The translations under genes and the position numbers were made by a program. Positions 53,346 through 64,000 of a stretch of 64,000 nucleotides of DNA are shown one piece after another (the first letter of the stretch is position 1; the number at the start of each line of letters is the position of its first letter). The stretch lies in contig NC_090280.1 of NCBI RefSeq assembly GCF_037392515.1, forward strand, positions 19,387,618 through 19,451,617, given 5' to 3'. This DNA comes from Haliotis asinina. Lineage: Eukaryota; Mollusca; Gastropoda; Lepetellida; Haliotidae. Below the pieces are notes generated by a model. It was not told the origin of the DNA and made no database searches. It worked only from the letters and a program-made list of their open reading frames with translations.

Positions 53346-56300
53346 TCAGACGCCCATGCCGCAACTGCGAATACCAGTCTGAAAAAAATCAAGTGTAAAC
53401 ATTCAGCTGTCAGTTCAGGCAGGTAGGGTCTATCAAAATGTTTTTCTCAGGGACGTATCAGGGACGTAGGTATTAGTTCAGTTAGTGAGTGCGTTGTGTT
53501 TTACGCCGCTTTTACAATATACCAGCAATATGTAGGTGTCTCAGGTACTAGAAATTACATTCACACATTGTGTCATGCAGGGATTCGAACCCTGACTATT
53601 GCAACGAAGGCTTTTGACCCCAAGGCTACCCCGCCTCAATATGGGAACGGGTGATATATTTTCAGGGAATCAGACACGCCACATATACTCAACCCAGAAA
53701 AGTTAAGGACACCTCAACATTCAGTACTAAAGTATTATAGGGATAATAACATGAACTATTAAATACATTAATACTGAAAATGGGGGTGGTCCTTGACTGT
53801 TTTGTTGAACATGTATAGCAAACTGTTGGTGAAAAGAGGAAAGCAGGTGGAATAACTTTACTTGTTTGGGGAAAAAACATTCCACGAACAGACAGTTATT
53901 GAGGAACAAAATCCGGTATTCTAAAGAAACTTTCTATAGCGATCTGTGTCAAAACCTACCCTGTAGATGGACCCAACAAATCCGGAGAATCCTTGACTGG
54001 TACAGTCACCACTACCTATCTGTAGAGCGGCGTTCTTCCGGGGGATAGTGGCTGTCAGAGAAAAATATTGTCGGTACCATTAATGTCAACGAAACTATAC
54101 TTACAACTAGTATGACTGATAATTGCCAGCATATGGAAAAGTACGTAAAAGATTCAAACACCAGTCAATTATCTGTTTTAAACAGACTTTTCACTGCATC
54201 GTCAATTTCACCTTCTGAAATGAAGAGACGAACAAAATTCTATCTAACTTAAATGAAACGTTCAATATATTAATTTCACTAATCCATAGTGTCAAATTTC
54301 CTTCATGCTCTCTCTAACCGTTATAAATGGACAAACCACACGTGGATTCTCATAATCAAGAGGCAGTCAAGGTCCCGCCACCCGCAGAAAGTTCAATAAT
54401 CATTTAGTTCGTGTTTTCCCCGCCAAATGATTTCCTTATGTGATTGCTTTTACATATTCAATCGGTGGTATATAACGTAAACGCTAGATTCATATATAAA
54501 TCATACTCACTTGTGGCCGGCATGACTTCCGTGACGGAGGTGAGAGAAATGTCGGTGTCGTCGTCAAACAGGGTGTAGGAGTAGATGCTGCTGTTGCTGC
54601 GAGATGGGTACATGACTTCAACCCTCACCGTTGTGGTTTTCTGTAAATCAAGATAATTTTACATCATCACTTTATGATTCCTGTTAACAAATCTAGTTTT
54701 CAACCGTCGCTCCCAAGAAGATGAAGATCCAGATTAGATTTGGGCGTCACCAACTCATGGTAGCCGTTACAGGCGACTAACGGGATCAGGTGGTCAGGCT
54801 CGCTGACACGTCATCATATCCCACTGCGTAGATGGATGCTCATGCTTTTGATCACTGGATTGTCTGATCTAAGCTCATTTATTTACAGACTGTCTTCATA
54901 TAGCTGGAATATCGCAGAGTGAGACGTTAGACAACAAGCATCTGAGGCATCAGTATGGCTGCTAAAATGTTAGATTCTAGAAGGATCGAAGACGTTTCCA
55001 AAATTGTCGATTTAGTGATGAGAGATGCATATAGTGAGTGAGTGAGTGAGTTTGGTTTTACGCCGCTTTTAGCAATATTTCAGCGATATCATGGCGGGGG
55101 ACACCAGAAAAATGGACCTCACACATTGTACCCATGTGGGGACTCGAAACTCGGGTCTTCAGCGTGACGAGCGAACGCTTTAACCACTAGGCTACCAAAC
55201 CGCCCCGAGAGATGCATTTAGGTTCATATGGTTGTTCAGTTGAAAACTTGACTTGGACTGTCAAGAATAGATGACATAAAAATGGGTTCGGTTTTTGTTT
55301 TGTTTTGTTTTTTTTTAATATGATCGTGGACTTCTTTCTACAAATAGTATTTGTGAAAACTGAAATTCTTACATCGACGGTCAAGGTTGAGTTGATCTCG
55401 ACGACAGAGTTGCCAGTTTGAAGGGTGAAGGTCACGTCCATGTTGGAGGCGTTACCAGGGACGTCGTTGACGTAGAGCATGAAGGAAGGTCCGTTCCCGT
55501 CACACTTGCCGTTCTGGAGGACAATCTGGTCGTTGATGGGAGAGGAAGGGTTGACAGAGAAGACGGTGTCGATTTCCAGATTGGAACCATAGGTGACCCC
55601 AGCTAAGGCGAAAACCGCCAGACTACTGGAACCGGAAAACACTGGTTGGTTGCCAAGGGCGACATTGTTGACTTGGATCCATGCGTTGTTGGTGGAGTTG
55701 TCGATGAATGCGGTGGTGGCGTTGTCGTAGTAGATGTCAGCCTTCATAGGACACACTGGAATGTACAATTACAGATCAGTGAAGGACGTATATTCAAAGA
55801 AAACACAGGTCTATTATCGTAAATCGTTTTAGCGGGACAAGAGGAAGATCTAGTTGGATACTAACGTGATGATGGCGGTAGACCAACGACGTCGTGGCAG
55901 CCGCAGGTGACGTTATTGAAGTTGGTGCCGAGGGGACAGTCCCTCCTGATGAGACCAAAGCCTGGAACTGTTTCCATGTAGTACTCAGGTCCGTCAGTAG
56001 AGGGCGCAAACCCACATGGATCTGTTTGGAAAGGGTGAAAATGAGGTCTTTCATAACTGCTGACGAAAAGTTGGATTGATATGTTCCCTGAACCCTTTTC
56101 TTGCTTCCAATTTGTTAAGTTTACGCTGCACTCAACAATATTCCATCTATGTATCCACAGCCTGTAAATATTCCAGTCTAGGCCAGTCATCAACAACACC
56201 GATCTACGCAAGTTGGATGCGCTGAAAATGTCTGCCAAGTCAGAAATAAGGCGAGTAGAAGAATACGAAAAGATACAACCTTCAGTGTAATTAGCCTTGG

Positions 56301-59052
56301 TTGGTGCATACAAATTAAACATTATTGTCTGTGTAATTAGCTATGGCAGGTGTGTGTATTATCTGAACTTACCTGCAAATTAGCCTTGGCGGGTGTATAT
56401 AAATAACACATTACGTTCTGTGTAATCATCCAACACAGGTGTATATTTATGTAAAGGTGAACTTACAGGTGACCGTACATGTACACTTACCTACAGTTTA
56501 CCAAGTAAAGACAGGTGAGCATAAATGCGTAACTGAAACGTAATTAGTCAAGACGTGCATATAGATGCAGTGTAATTAGCCAAGACATGTGTATAGAATT
56601 GTAAACTTACTTGCGGTGTAGTTAGCCGAGGCAGGAGGACAGGTGTCAGCAAAATGTAAATTTACCTGCAGTTCAATTAACTGAGACAGAGGTTTATAAA
56701 AGTAAACTTACCTGCAGTGTAATTAGCCACGGCAGGAGGACAGGTGTCAGCACATGACCCACTGACACATCCCACTCCATCGACGAAGGTGTTGTTGATG
56801 GGGCAACACATGGCACGTGGCACCCCACCCTGACACTGCCAGTAGGAGTTGCACAAGAGGGGGTAGGGCAGCTCGGCACCGTTACTAAGTCCACTGCACC
56901 TATCTAGGGAAACCCGAATGGAATTTATATTAAGGGAATCATTTCACCCATTTTCGGTGGTTCAAATACCATATATCTTTTTCTCATTTCTCAGTAGTAC
57001 TCCAGAGCTGACGTACAGGTTTTCATTACAATGATGCTCATCATGTCAGTCACTGGTTTGTATAGTCCAGACATTTAAGTTGGATTTTATTCCATTTCAA
57101 ATGGCGAGAAAGCCGCTCATATAATTACGATTCTTTCTTTGGTTAAAATACACTCATTTAGAAGCGATGGGCCTTAAAATCGTGAAACTTACGCAAATAA
57201 CACATGATTAAGAAAAACATGATTAATATATCACCGTTTTTCGTGCATGAGTGTGACGGTTCTTCAACATCGTAATAGTAATGATCCATTTAGTAAAATA
57301 AATCTTTGCCTAAATATTATTATAGTACATGTCTCGCTGTTCGTTTATTAAACATGCATGGGTTTCTGTTCTTCAGATGCTGTTCTATCGAACTTACTGC
57401 AGTTGCCGTTCGCCGGTCTCACACACGTCTTGACGACGTCATCCCACACGGTTCCGTAGCCACAATACTGCACCTTGGGTACTGTGACGTCACATTGGAC
57501 AAAGCGACTGCAGTCCCCTGGCAGTGCAAGGAACCGAATCCCGAGAAGGTAGTCCAACATGCTGCATATAGCTGAAGGTCAAGCATGTAAGATATATTGT
57601 TATAACTGATGACTATATCAACTTTCAATGTCGTATCTGACAAGATATATTATATGATGTGACATTCTGCACTGACATGTAGTAAGTCATAATTATTTAG
57701 AAATACACCTAATATATTGACTGTAGCCAGCAATATACCGGCTCTTTGGCATTACTTACTGGTACAGGTTGTGCCATCTCCCTGATACCCAGGATCACAC
57801 ACACAGGTGGAGTTGGCGCAGTTGGCGTTGACGCCGCAGTCGGTGCTGTTCGTGCAAGATAAAGCTGAAAGGGGAAGACACAAAGTTCTAATCTTCGGTC
57901 GATGGTCAGATCTTTCGGACTCTGACAAAATATGTTACCCATCAAAAGTTTAGACTCGCCTAAAGTACCCACTATCTGTTATGTAATATGGTTATATCGT
58001 AGATGACATTCTCCACTAACTTGGGAGGAACAGCAGCAAACCCTCTGCAGATGAACTGCACGAGGATCATGCATCAAACTTCTGAAAATCATGTGGAAAT
58101 ACTGTGCATGTTAGCAGTTGTGTTTTAGTGTAAAGCTTTGTTCAAAATTCTCCCCTTGACTCTGGGTTTCATTTTATTCAACCTATGACAATAACATTTT
58201 TCAGTATTACGAAATTTGTTTTACAATACAGCAGTTCATGTGCAAACAGTACCTTAAACAGTATGGAAAATCTAGTTTAGAACAATTGACTGAAGTAAGT
58301 TACTACATCTACACAAAGGAGTGTAAACATTGGATGGGTAGTATAGTTTACCAGTATGTAGACCTTTGTCACAGATACCAGAATTTTACAATATTATCGA
58401 TATTACACCATGAACCGTATTTCAGTCTTTGAATATATACACTTACTGGAGACATTTAGATGAATTATTCTGACTTTAGAAATCACACATCTAAAGACAG
58501 TTTTTGCAGTGCGTAATAATTTCAGCATTTGAAATGGCGCTGTATGTGTTTGTAACGGATGCTCATGGTACCGTGGTATCGAAACTCTTTGACAGTGATA
58601 TCGAAACTCTTTGACAGTGATATCGAAACTCTTTGACAGTGGTATCGAAACTCTTTGACAGTGATATCGAAACTCTTTGACAGTGGTATCGAAACTCTTT
58701 GACAGTGATATCGAAACTCTTTGACAGTGGTATCGAAGCTCTTTGACAGTGGTATCGAAACTCTTTGACAGTGATATCGAAACTCTTTGACAGTGGTATC
58801 GAAACTCTTTGACAGTGATATCGAAACTCTTTGACAGTGATATCGAAACACAAGCAAATGATACATGTGATAAACACGTACTGTTTGTTTTTCCTTCAAC
58901 AGAGTATTCTTATGGCTGTACAAATGCTAATGTTTTTGGCTATTAAAATATGATTTTTGTCGCTTTCACGTTCCTATATACGTACCCGTTGTCTGCATGA
59001 CCATGGCACCCAGCATGACTATCGCTACCCCGCAAAACGTAACCAGTGTCAT
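53346..59052 (-). CDS. Gene C: secreted EGF, chitin-binding and LamG-like protein (9 coding exons)
   Basis: Coding exons are 59052-58986, 57864-57760, 57571-57398, 56903-56712, 56021-55866, 55755-55373, 54640-54511, 54051-53960 and 53378-53346 (TGA). Lengths match genes A and B except for the last exon (33 rather than 24 bases), giving 443 residues ending TGIRSCGMGV. The signal peptide differs (MTLVTFCGVAIVMLGAMVM). The EGF, three peritrophin-A-like and LamG-like modules are retained. Several donors differ (GTACGT after exon 1, GTTAGT after exon 5, GTAGGT after exon 8) but keep frame. It is the most diverged of the three paralogues and lies 35 kb from gene B, beyond the IRG genes and the Polinton. 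Introns carry SINEs and two minisatellites. I see no disabling change. Confidence 0.85.
53484..53637 (-). mobile_element. Family 1 SINE in the last intron of gene C
   Basis: It runs gtgagtgcgttgtgttttacgccgcttttacaatataccagcaatatg...cagggattcgaaccctgactattgcaacg...caaggctaccccgcc, in reverse orientation. Confidence 0.75.
54721..54932 (+). mobile_element. Family 2 SINE in an intron of gene C
   Basis: It runs atgaagatccagattagatttgggcg...ggatcaggtggtcaggctcgctgac...gatcactggattgtctgatc...catatagctggaatatcgcagagtgagacg. Confidence 0.8.
55034..55206 (-). mobile_element. Family 1 SINE, most complete copy
   Basis: It starts with (gtga)n and tttggttttacgccgcttttagc. It then has ggcgggggacaccag, tacccatgtggggactcg, gacgagcgaacgctttaaccactaggctacc and ccgcccc. 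It gives the best view of the family: a tRNA-like head with A and B boxes, a body, and a CTCACT-repeat tail, about 170 bases in all. It lies between exons 6 and 7 of gene C. Confidence 0.9.
56120..56215 (-). mobile_element. Family 2 SINE fragment, reverse orientation
   Basis: It runs ttacgctgcactcaacaatattccatctatg...agcctgtaaatattccagtctaggccagtcatcaacaac, in the exon 4-5 intron of gene C. Confidence 0.6.
56280..56711 (-). repeat. Repeats derived from the exon 4 donor junction, gene C (expanded)
   Basis: About seven to eight degenerate units (variants of ttacctgcagtgtaattagcc(a/t)(a/t)gg then caggtgtatataaa). One unit at 56,609-56,652 extends about 40 bases into exon 4 proper (gccgaggcaggaggacaggtgtcagc), so it is a partial exon copy. 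This array is larger than in genes A and B and shows the origin of the repeat most clearly. Confidence 0.8.
58575..58850 (-). repeat. 22-bp minisatellite in the first coding intron of gene C
   Basis: About 12.5 nearly perfect units of the type tatcgaaactctttgacagt plus g(a/g). Only the a/g position and one base vary between units. The unit length is not a multiple of three, so all three minus frames stay open through the array, which explains the repetitive open frames there. Confidence 0.95.
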
Positions 59053-59333
59053 GTTGGTATCTGCATGATAAAAAGAGCACTACATTAATTAGCAACACTA
59101 ATTACCATTCTGTCTAAGTAACATTGACTGTCACAAAGGTTAAACATGTCAGTGCACATATATGAAAAAAGAATCTTGTGAAAAGCTGAGATGAGAAGAG
59201 TTACATACATGTATGTCACTGTTAGTCCTTGGGATAATCCGACTGATGCCTTCTGTTAAAGACGCAACCTACACTCTGTATTTTGTTGCAAAGCAACATG
59301 CAAACATGAGTAGGTTGACTATGCTTGGGATTA

Positions 59334-59546
59334 GTGAAGATCAGGGTTAGACATGAGCTTCAGTAACCCATGCTTGTCATAGAAGGCGAGTAACAGGATC
59401 GGGTGGACAGACTCGCTGACTTGGTTGACTCGTGTCAGTTGCGTACATCGAGTTCTTGATGTTGATTACTTGAATTGTTTGGTTCAGATTCGATTATTTA
59501 CAGATCGATGCCATCTAGCAGGGATACTGCTGAGAGCTGCGTACAA
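59334..59546 (+). mobile_element. Family 2 SINE in the 5' intron of gene C
   Basis: It runs gtgaagatcagggttagacatgagcttcagtaacccatgcttgtc...cgggtggacagactcgctgacttgg...gattacttgaattgtttggttcag...ctgctgagagctgcgtac. Genes A and B have a family 2 SINE in the same intron. Whether all three are one old insertion is unclear. Confidence 0.75.
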
Positions 59547-59971
59547 CAGCAGATTCACAAAATCCATGATGCATTGCTGAATGACGCGATTATAGGACTC
59601 CGATCTCAGTGGGTCGTCCTTTTAAAAAAATCGGTTTTAATAATATAAATGTTTATGTTCCGATTCTAATTATCATAAACGGGAGTTATGTACTCACGGA
59701 AACGAATAAGGAAACATCTTAAAGTACAAGTGTCCCTTTGTTCTTTTCCACGTTTCGTCACACGTTTGTATTGCAGTGAGGGTGAAATTCGGTAAAAGAA
59801 AAAAAGAACTCTTGTACTTGTGTTCCCTTATTTGTTTCCATGAGTATATTGCCTTTAAGAGTTATTCACCTGTTGCTGATTTGAACATCCAGTTTGTTTG
59901 GTGAAAAGTAAACGCGTTATTCAAAATATAACAACGTTTAGAATATCTAAAATAAATGTAGCTTTACTTAC

Positions 59972-60040
59972 AAGTTCGTAGACCCCTTTGCGTAGACAAC
60001 TGGAACTGACTGTCTAGTACAACAATACGCTCCTTATATA
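59972..60040 (-). promoter_or_regulatory. TATA promoter and 5' non-coding exon of gene C
   Basis: A TATATAA box (60,040-60,034) precedes an exon-like stretch ending at 59,972 with a GTAAGT donor. The acceptor ATGCAG lies just before 59,060, eight bases upstream of the start codon. The layout equals that of genes A and B although the sequence has diverged. Confidence 0.6.
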
Positions 60041-60049
60041 TACTATCAT

Positions 60050-60860
60050 CATGTTATCATAATCTGTAACTTTGGCCACAGGGAATCATTCAGAGATGAT
60101 GGGACCCTGCAGTCACTACGTCGCCGAAAGCTGTCGTCTCCGCTGGTGCCGACGGGGAGATTGATGCTAATCACTTCAGTTATGGGTCAAATTAGCTGGA
60201 TCGGTTAGCCATTGCTGACCGATGATATCATTTATTTGTGATTAAGATACGTGTTACAGTAGGTCTCATAACATCAAGACATATCACACTGTGAAGATCC
60301 CACATATTGCATAGCCCTGTAGAATAAGTACAGTGTCGGAATATCATAATTTTTCACACACTAACATACTGCATTTACAGTATGTGTGAATATCTATAGC
60401 AAGCCCCCCACACCCTTACTATTGCATCGCCAAACGTGACACATAGATTGGTGTACTCGTGCCTTTTGATACATTTGGTATTCTGAATATTTTTGGCGTT
60501 CCCATCGCAACAAATGTGACTTAGACTGAAATTGGAGGTGATGGGGTGAATATTCATGCCTGTGTCTTCTTGTCCAGTAATTGACTTCCGTTGATAAATG
60601 CACAGAGCAAAATACAGGAAGTACCAGATTTCGTTCTTTTGTATTTAGAATGCAGACTTGCGGCTTCATTGAGTTCATGATTACCTATTTACTTGATCTG
60701 CGTTTCTTGTCAGTTATTACACGACGCTGGAACTACTTCAACTCATTTTTATTCCAAATAACCTATACATTCATTTTGGAAATGACATCAAATATGAGAC
60801 AATTCAAGGAGAACACCTGGATTTCAGATTGTGACGTCACCGTTCCGTGGCTTCGTTGTT
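60050..60860. other. Spacer upstream of gene C
   Basis: No coding exon is supported. There is slight similarity to the A and B upstream regions around 60,080-60,180 (gggaatcattcagagatgatgggaccctgcag...ggtgccgacggggagattgatgctaatc). Confidence 0.4.
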
Positions 60861-60861
60861 G

Positions 60862-60975
60862 ATACCACTTTATGTTATTGACACTACTTTATGTTATTGA
60901 CACTACTTTACGTTATTGACACCACTTTGTGATATTAACATCACTTAATATTATTTGCATCACTTTACATTATAC
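60862..60975. repeat. 19-20-bp minisatellite, left part
   Basis: About six units of the type ccactttatgttattgaca. The same unit reappears at 62,620-62,965 on the far side of a LINE remnant. Confidence 0.85.
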
Positions 60976-62230
60976 TGTTGAGATCGTAGGGAGGTAACTG
61001 CTTGTGAGAAACTGGTAGTGTTTTCATTTTTGAGAAGAACATGATACTCATCCTCGACATAGTCTTCATTACAAAAATGACATAAACTTCTATTTTTATC
61101 ACGTACAGTTTTCTTTCTAAGATATTTAACATAAAAATTTGTAGTGATATTCGGATTTTACAGAAAGCTCTCCTTAAATTTCTATCCTGTACTTCGGATA
61201 CATATTTTTCAGGAGCAAGTATTGATTCCATGATTACTCTCGGAGGGTGCGGGATCGAATCCCAAATGGGACGCAACCAAAACAAGTACTAGAATTTGTA
61301 TTTTACTAAGAAGTGAAATCCCAAATATGACATATGTTGAATGATTTCATATTTGCATAGTGACGCAAAAATCATGAAAGCGATATTTGCCAGAGCCATT
61401 TTTATGAAAATATGTCATTTAATCTTTGCGTAAGGGCAAAAATAAATAACTCCGCATTTCCCACATCTTGAGATATCCAAACAAGGGGGAAACCAGCAAT
61501 AAAAAATATTTCTTATATCAGACACCCAAAAATCTTTCCCATTATAATCCTATCCTTTCAACAAATATAAGTGTGATTTTTGTTGTTGTTGTTGTTGTTG
61601 TTTTGTTTTTTTGATAGAATCAACATATTTAACTCCCCATATTTCGGAACCACAGGGAAGATTCGGAACTATGCTTCTGTCAAATATTTTAGAAACACCT
61701 GGGAAAGATGTAAACCCTTTGTCTTCAAAGACCTGATGTACGGGATCAAGACTAGGTGCTTGCAGGCTGTTGACCATGACAACCGGGAAGATACAGTCAA
61801 TCATAAATATTTGTGTAGTGAAACTTACGTTTATTTCCTTATTACACTACGACCATTTCTCAAATGTATTGAGAATACCACCTTTTCTGAAAACAATAAC
61901 ATTATTTCAGGTGTACAACGAGGCCTCATTTCTTGCAACATAACTGAAGAACATTTAACTGTTTCTGGGAGCCACTACCTGGAAATGATAATAAAACAAT
62001 ATCATCTGCAAATACTTACAGAATTATATGACTAATATCTTGTGAAACAAAAACTCAGTAGTCACAACCATTATACATTTCGGTTACAAGTTCATTTATG
62101 AAAAATATAAATAAGATTGGACTGAGCACTGAGTCTCAAACCAGAATTCCAAAAACCCTGTTATCAGATTCAATTACACCTCCAACAGATGATGGTTTTA
62201 AGACATCCTTGAAATACTGAAACCAATCGG
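60976..62230 (-). mobile_element. Decayed LINE (reverse transcriptase and C-terminal part)
   Basis: Minus-strand frames, interrupted by several stops and frameshifts, give pieces of a non-LTR retrotransposon protein. These are SPILFIFFIN from the reverse transcriptase core, then VIVFRKGG and IFDRSIVPNLPCGSEIWGVKYVDSI (thumb region, in part). Near the 3' end comes a Cys/His motif of the CxFCxEDxxEDEYHVL kind. The order 5' to 3' is from 62,230 down to 60,976. The family is CR1/L2- or RTE-like. It is clearly not functional. Confidence 0.65.
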
Positions 62231-62619
62231 CAGGGGTTATTGCATCCTGTCGTGCATTACTTGTAGATACTTCTTAATAGTCATTCACACATATTTGCAG
62301 CTTCGTTTAATGTCTGACTCATATTCGTTTTCTGCAAATTTTATTTAGCTTTACATATCTTTCTAACTTCAGTTTTGCAGATAAATAACCCTTTTAAGTT
62401 AGAGTCCCTCATGAAATGCCCTGAACCCATGTAATAGCATATAGACCATATACAAACTGCTCACACCTTTCCCCCACAAAATATCAGTATATCAGCTAAT
62501 TTCTTAACTACAGCACTTACATCTGGTGTAATGGAACATCGTTCGTGAAGTAGAAACGTGATCGTCAAACATATGAATGCATTCTCTGTTGCTAACATAT
62601 TCCTGGTATAATGGAACAT

Positions 62620-62965
62620 CAGTTTACATAATTGACATCTGTTTAAGTTATTGACATCACTTTAAGGTGAAAGCACTTTATATTGCCAACACAACTTTAC
62701 ATTATTGACACTGCTTCACATTATTGACACCACTTTACATTACTGAAATTTCTCTACGTTGGCACCTCTTTACGTTATTGACACCACTTTACATTGTCGA
62801 CATTAGTTTACCTTTTTGACACTGCTTCACATTACTGACACCACTTTACTTTATTACCACCACTTTACGTTGACACCTTTTTACGTTATTGACACCACTT
62901 TACATTGACGGCATTACTTTACATCACTGACCTCACTTTACATTGTTGATACCACTTTACGTTCC
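62620..62965. repeat. 19-20-bp minisatellite, right part
   Basis: About 17 degenerate units of the type ccactttacattattgaca, continuing the array seen at 60,862-60,975. Confidence 0.85.
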
Positions 62966-64000
62966 CGAGTAAGAAGGTACTTGAAAACAAACTACATTAC
63001 GTCAAAGCTTCACCTTTCTGGGTTTGATTTCATTATGTTGTATCATTTGTATCACGTCAATTCTTCACCTTCCTAGACCGGATGTCATTATGTTCTATGA
63101 ATTGTTTTCCATATGCACAAAGTAAAATGAATCAGCAATGCCCTACATCTTAACTCGTTAACTTGAATAAAGTTATTAGGAAATCAACATGAGGCCGGGG
63201 GTATGGCTAGGGGTACGTCACAATACATTAACTGTCCAGTAGATACGTTAATGTCAGTGGGACATAGCGCATAGCACATCTCTCGTTTATTGACTGCAAT
63301 GGTCAATTACATGCAGTCAAAATGCATGCACTTATGTTGGCCTAAGATATCTGGTACGTGTACTGCTACTGATACGGTGAATCAGTGCATGCTGCAAGAC
63401 ATGGGACAAAGGCATATTTGCATCCCCGTTGGAATACTCATTCACTGCATGGGTGGTCCTGCAGATCCGTTGGAATATTCCTTCACTGCATGGATGGTCC
63501 TGCTGATCCATTGGAATATTCCTTCACTGCATGGGTGGTCCTGCAGATCCGTTGGAATACTCCTTCACTGCATGGATGGTCCTGCTGATCCATTGGAATA
63601 TTCCTTCACTGCATGGGTGGTCCTGCAGATCTGTTGGAATGATCCTTCACTGCACGGGTGGTCCATGGGTGCTAACCCTGTGAATTATTTTGCAACCTTC
63701 GTGTACACAATGGAAATATTGTTGTTTAAATTCAGTTTCTCGTGCTGCGTGAAAGTTCAGTTTCTTGTGGTGCGTGATTGATCCTCGGACGTGACATTCT
63801 AAAACGCGCTAAAAACTAGTACTTGTTCAAACCCTGCCTGGCGCCCGGCATTTAGAGGATGAAATAAAAACTGGTTGTGTCAGAGTCAGTAGACTGTACC
63901 ACAGCAGTGTATACGTGTTAACCTCCAAAACACTCACCCAGTAAGCTGGCACTGTAAAACCGGCACTAGTCCACACTGGTAAGGGTAGACACACTCGTGC
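62966..64000. other. Spacer to the window edge
   Basis: Contains the 41-bp minisatellite listed separately. Otherwise no gene, RNA or SINE copy is recognised. Confidence 0.5.
63429..63665 (+). repeat. 41-bp minisatellite with 82-bp alternation
   Basis: About 5.7 units beginning ttggaata and containing cactgcatggatggtcctgc. Units alternate between gggtggtcctgcagatccg and ggatggtcctgctgatcca types, so the current repeat is an 82-bp dimer. A run of open frame across it is a by-product. Confidence 0.9.

Noticed and set aside
58522-58923. 133- and 104-residue frames with FRYHCQRVSI repeats
   Set aside because: All three frames are open only because the 22-bp unit contains no stop; the array is intronic in gene C.
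61580-62035. 151-residue plus-strand frame
   Set aside because: It is the antisense shadow of the decayed LINE, which reads on the minus strand.
63290-63781. 163-residue frame with GWSC and PLEYSFTAW repeats
   Set aside because: Translation of the 41-bp minisatellite, with no coding support outside it.

Overview
The window looks like nuclear DNA of a marine gastropod, most likely an abalone (Haliotis) or close relative. The main clue is the dense scatter of two short retroposon families that I recall as abundant in abalone DNA: a tRNA-like family ending in a TTTTACGCCGC...CTCACTCACT tail, and a second family carrying GATCACTGGATTGTCTGGTCCAGAC. The other clues are long introns, CA/TG microsatellites, and multi-exon genes for secreted chitin-binding proteins. 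The species call rests on memory, not on a search.

Region by region. 1-5,500 is mostly non-coding, with one decayed coding fragment (about 988-1,320) and a foldback MITE. 5,672-10,190 and 15,564-18,772 (minus strand) are two tandem paralogues, A and B, of a nine-coding-exon gene for a secreted EGF / peritrophin-A / laminin-G-like protein. A third paralogue, C, lies at 53,346-59,052. I rebuilt all three from splice sites; the first eight coding exons have the same lengths in every copy. 10,700-15,400 and 19,400-30,400 are repeat-rich spacers with SINE copies, satellites, a 1.5-kb tandem duplication (21,612-24,697), a LINE scrap, and one stretch resembling an inducible promoter (26,991-27,100).

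30,431-31,123 and 49,870-51,135 are two intronless GTPase reading frames of the IRG (immunity-related GTPase) family, both on the plus strand. The first has only the G domain. The second is full length with a helical domain. Between them sits a 14.1-kb Polinton/Maverick element (34,048-48,184). It has terminal inverted repeats of about 215 bp and a CGTCG target-site duplication. It carries genes for a major capsid protein, a likely minor capsid protein, a packaging ATPase, a protein-primed family-B DNA polymerase, an integrase and about nine accessory proteins. It is close to whole, with about two breaks. Its ends are about 97% identical, so it is probably young.

60,850-64,000 holds minisatellites and a decayed LINE on the minus strand that appears to have landed inside one of the minisatellite arrays.

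How the parts relate: A, B and C share a TATA-type promoter, a 5' non-coding exon and a nearly uniform phase-1 exon plan, and probably make extracellular chitin-matrix proteins. The two IRG genes are candidates for cell-autonomous immunity. The Polinton is a self-contained virus-like unit inserted between them. The most unusual signals are a family of short GGGGGTACCCCC-type palindromes scattered through the Polinton genes, and two places where a minisatellite unit carries a splice-junction-like sequence matching the adjacent exon edge (after exon 4 of A/B/C, and before the first IRG frame).
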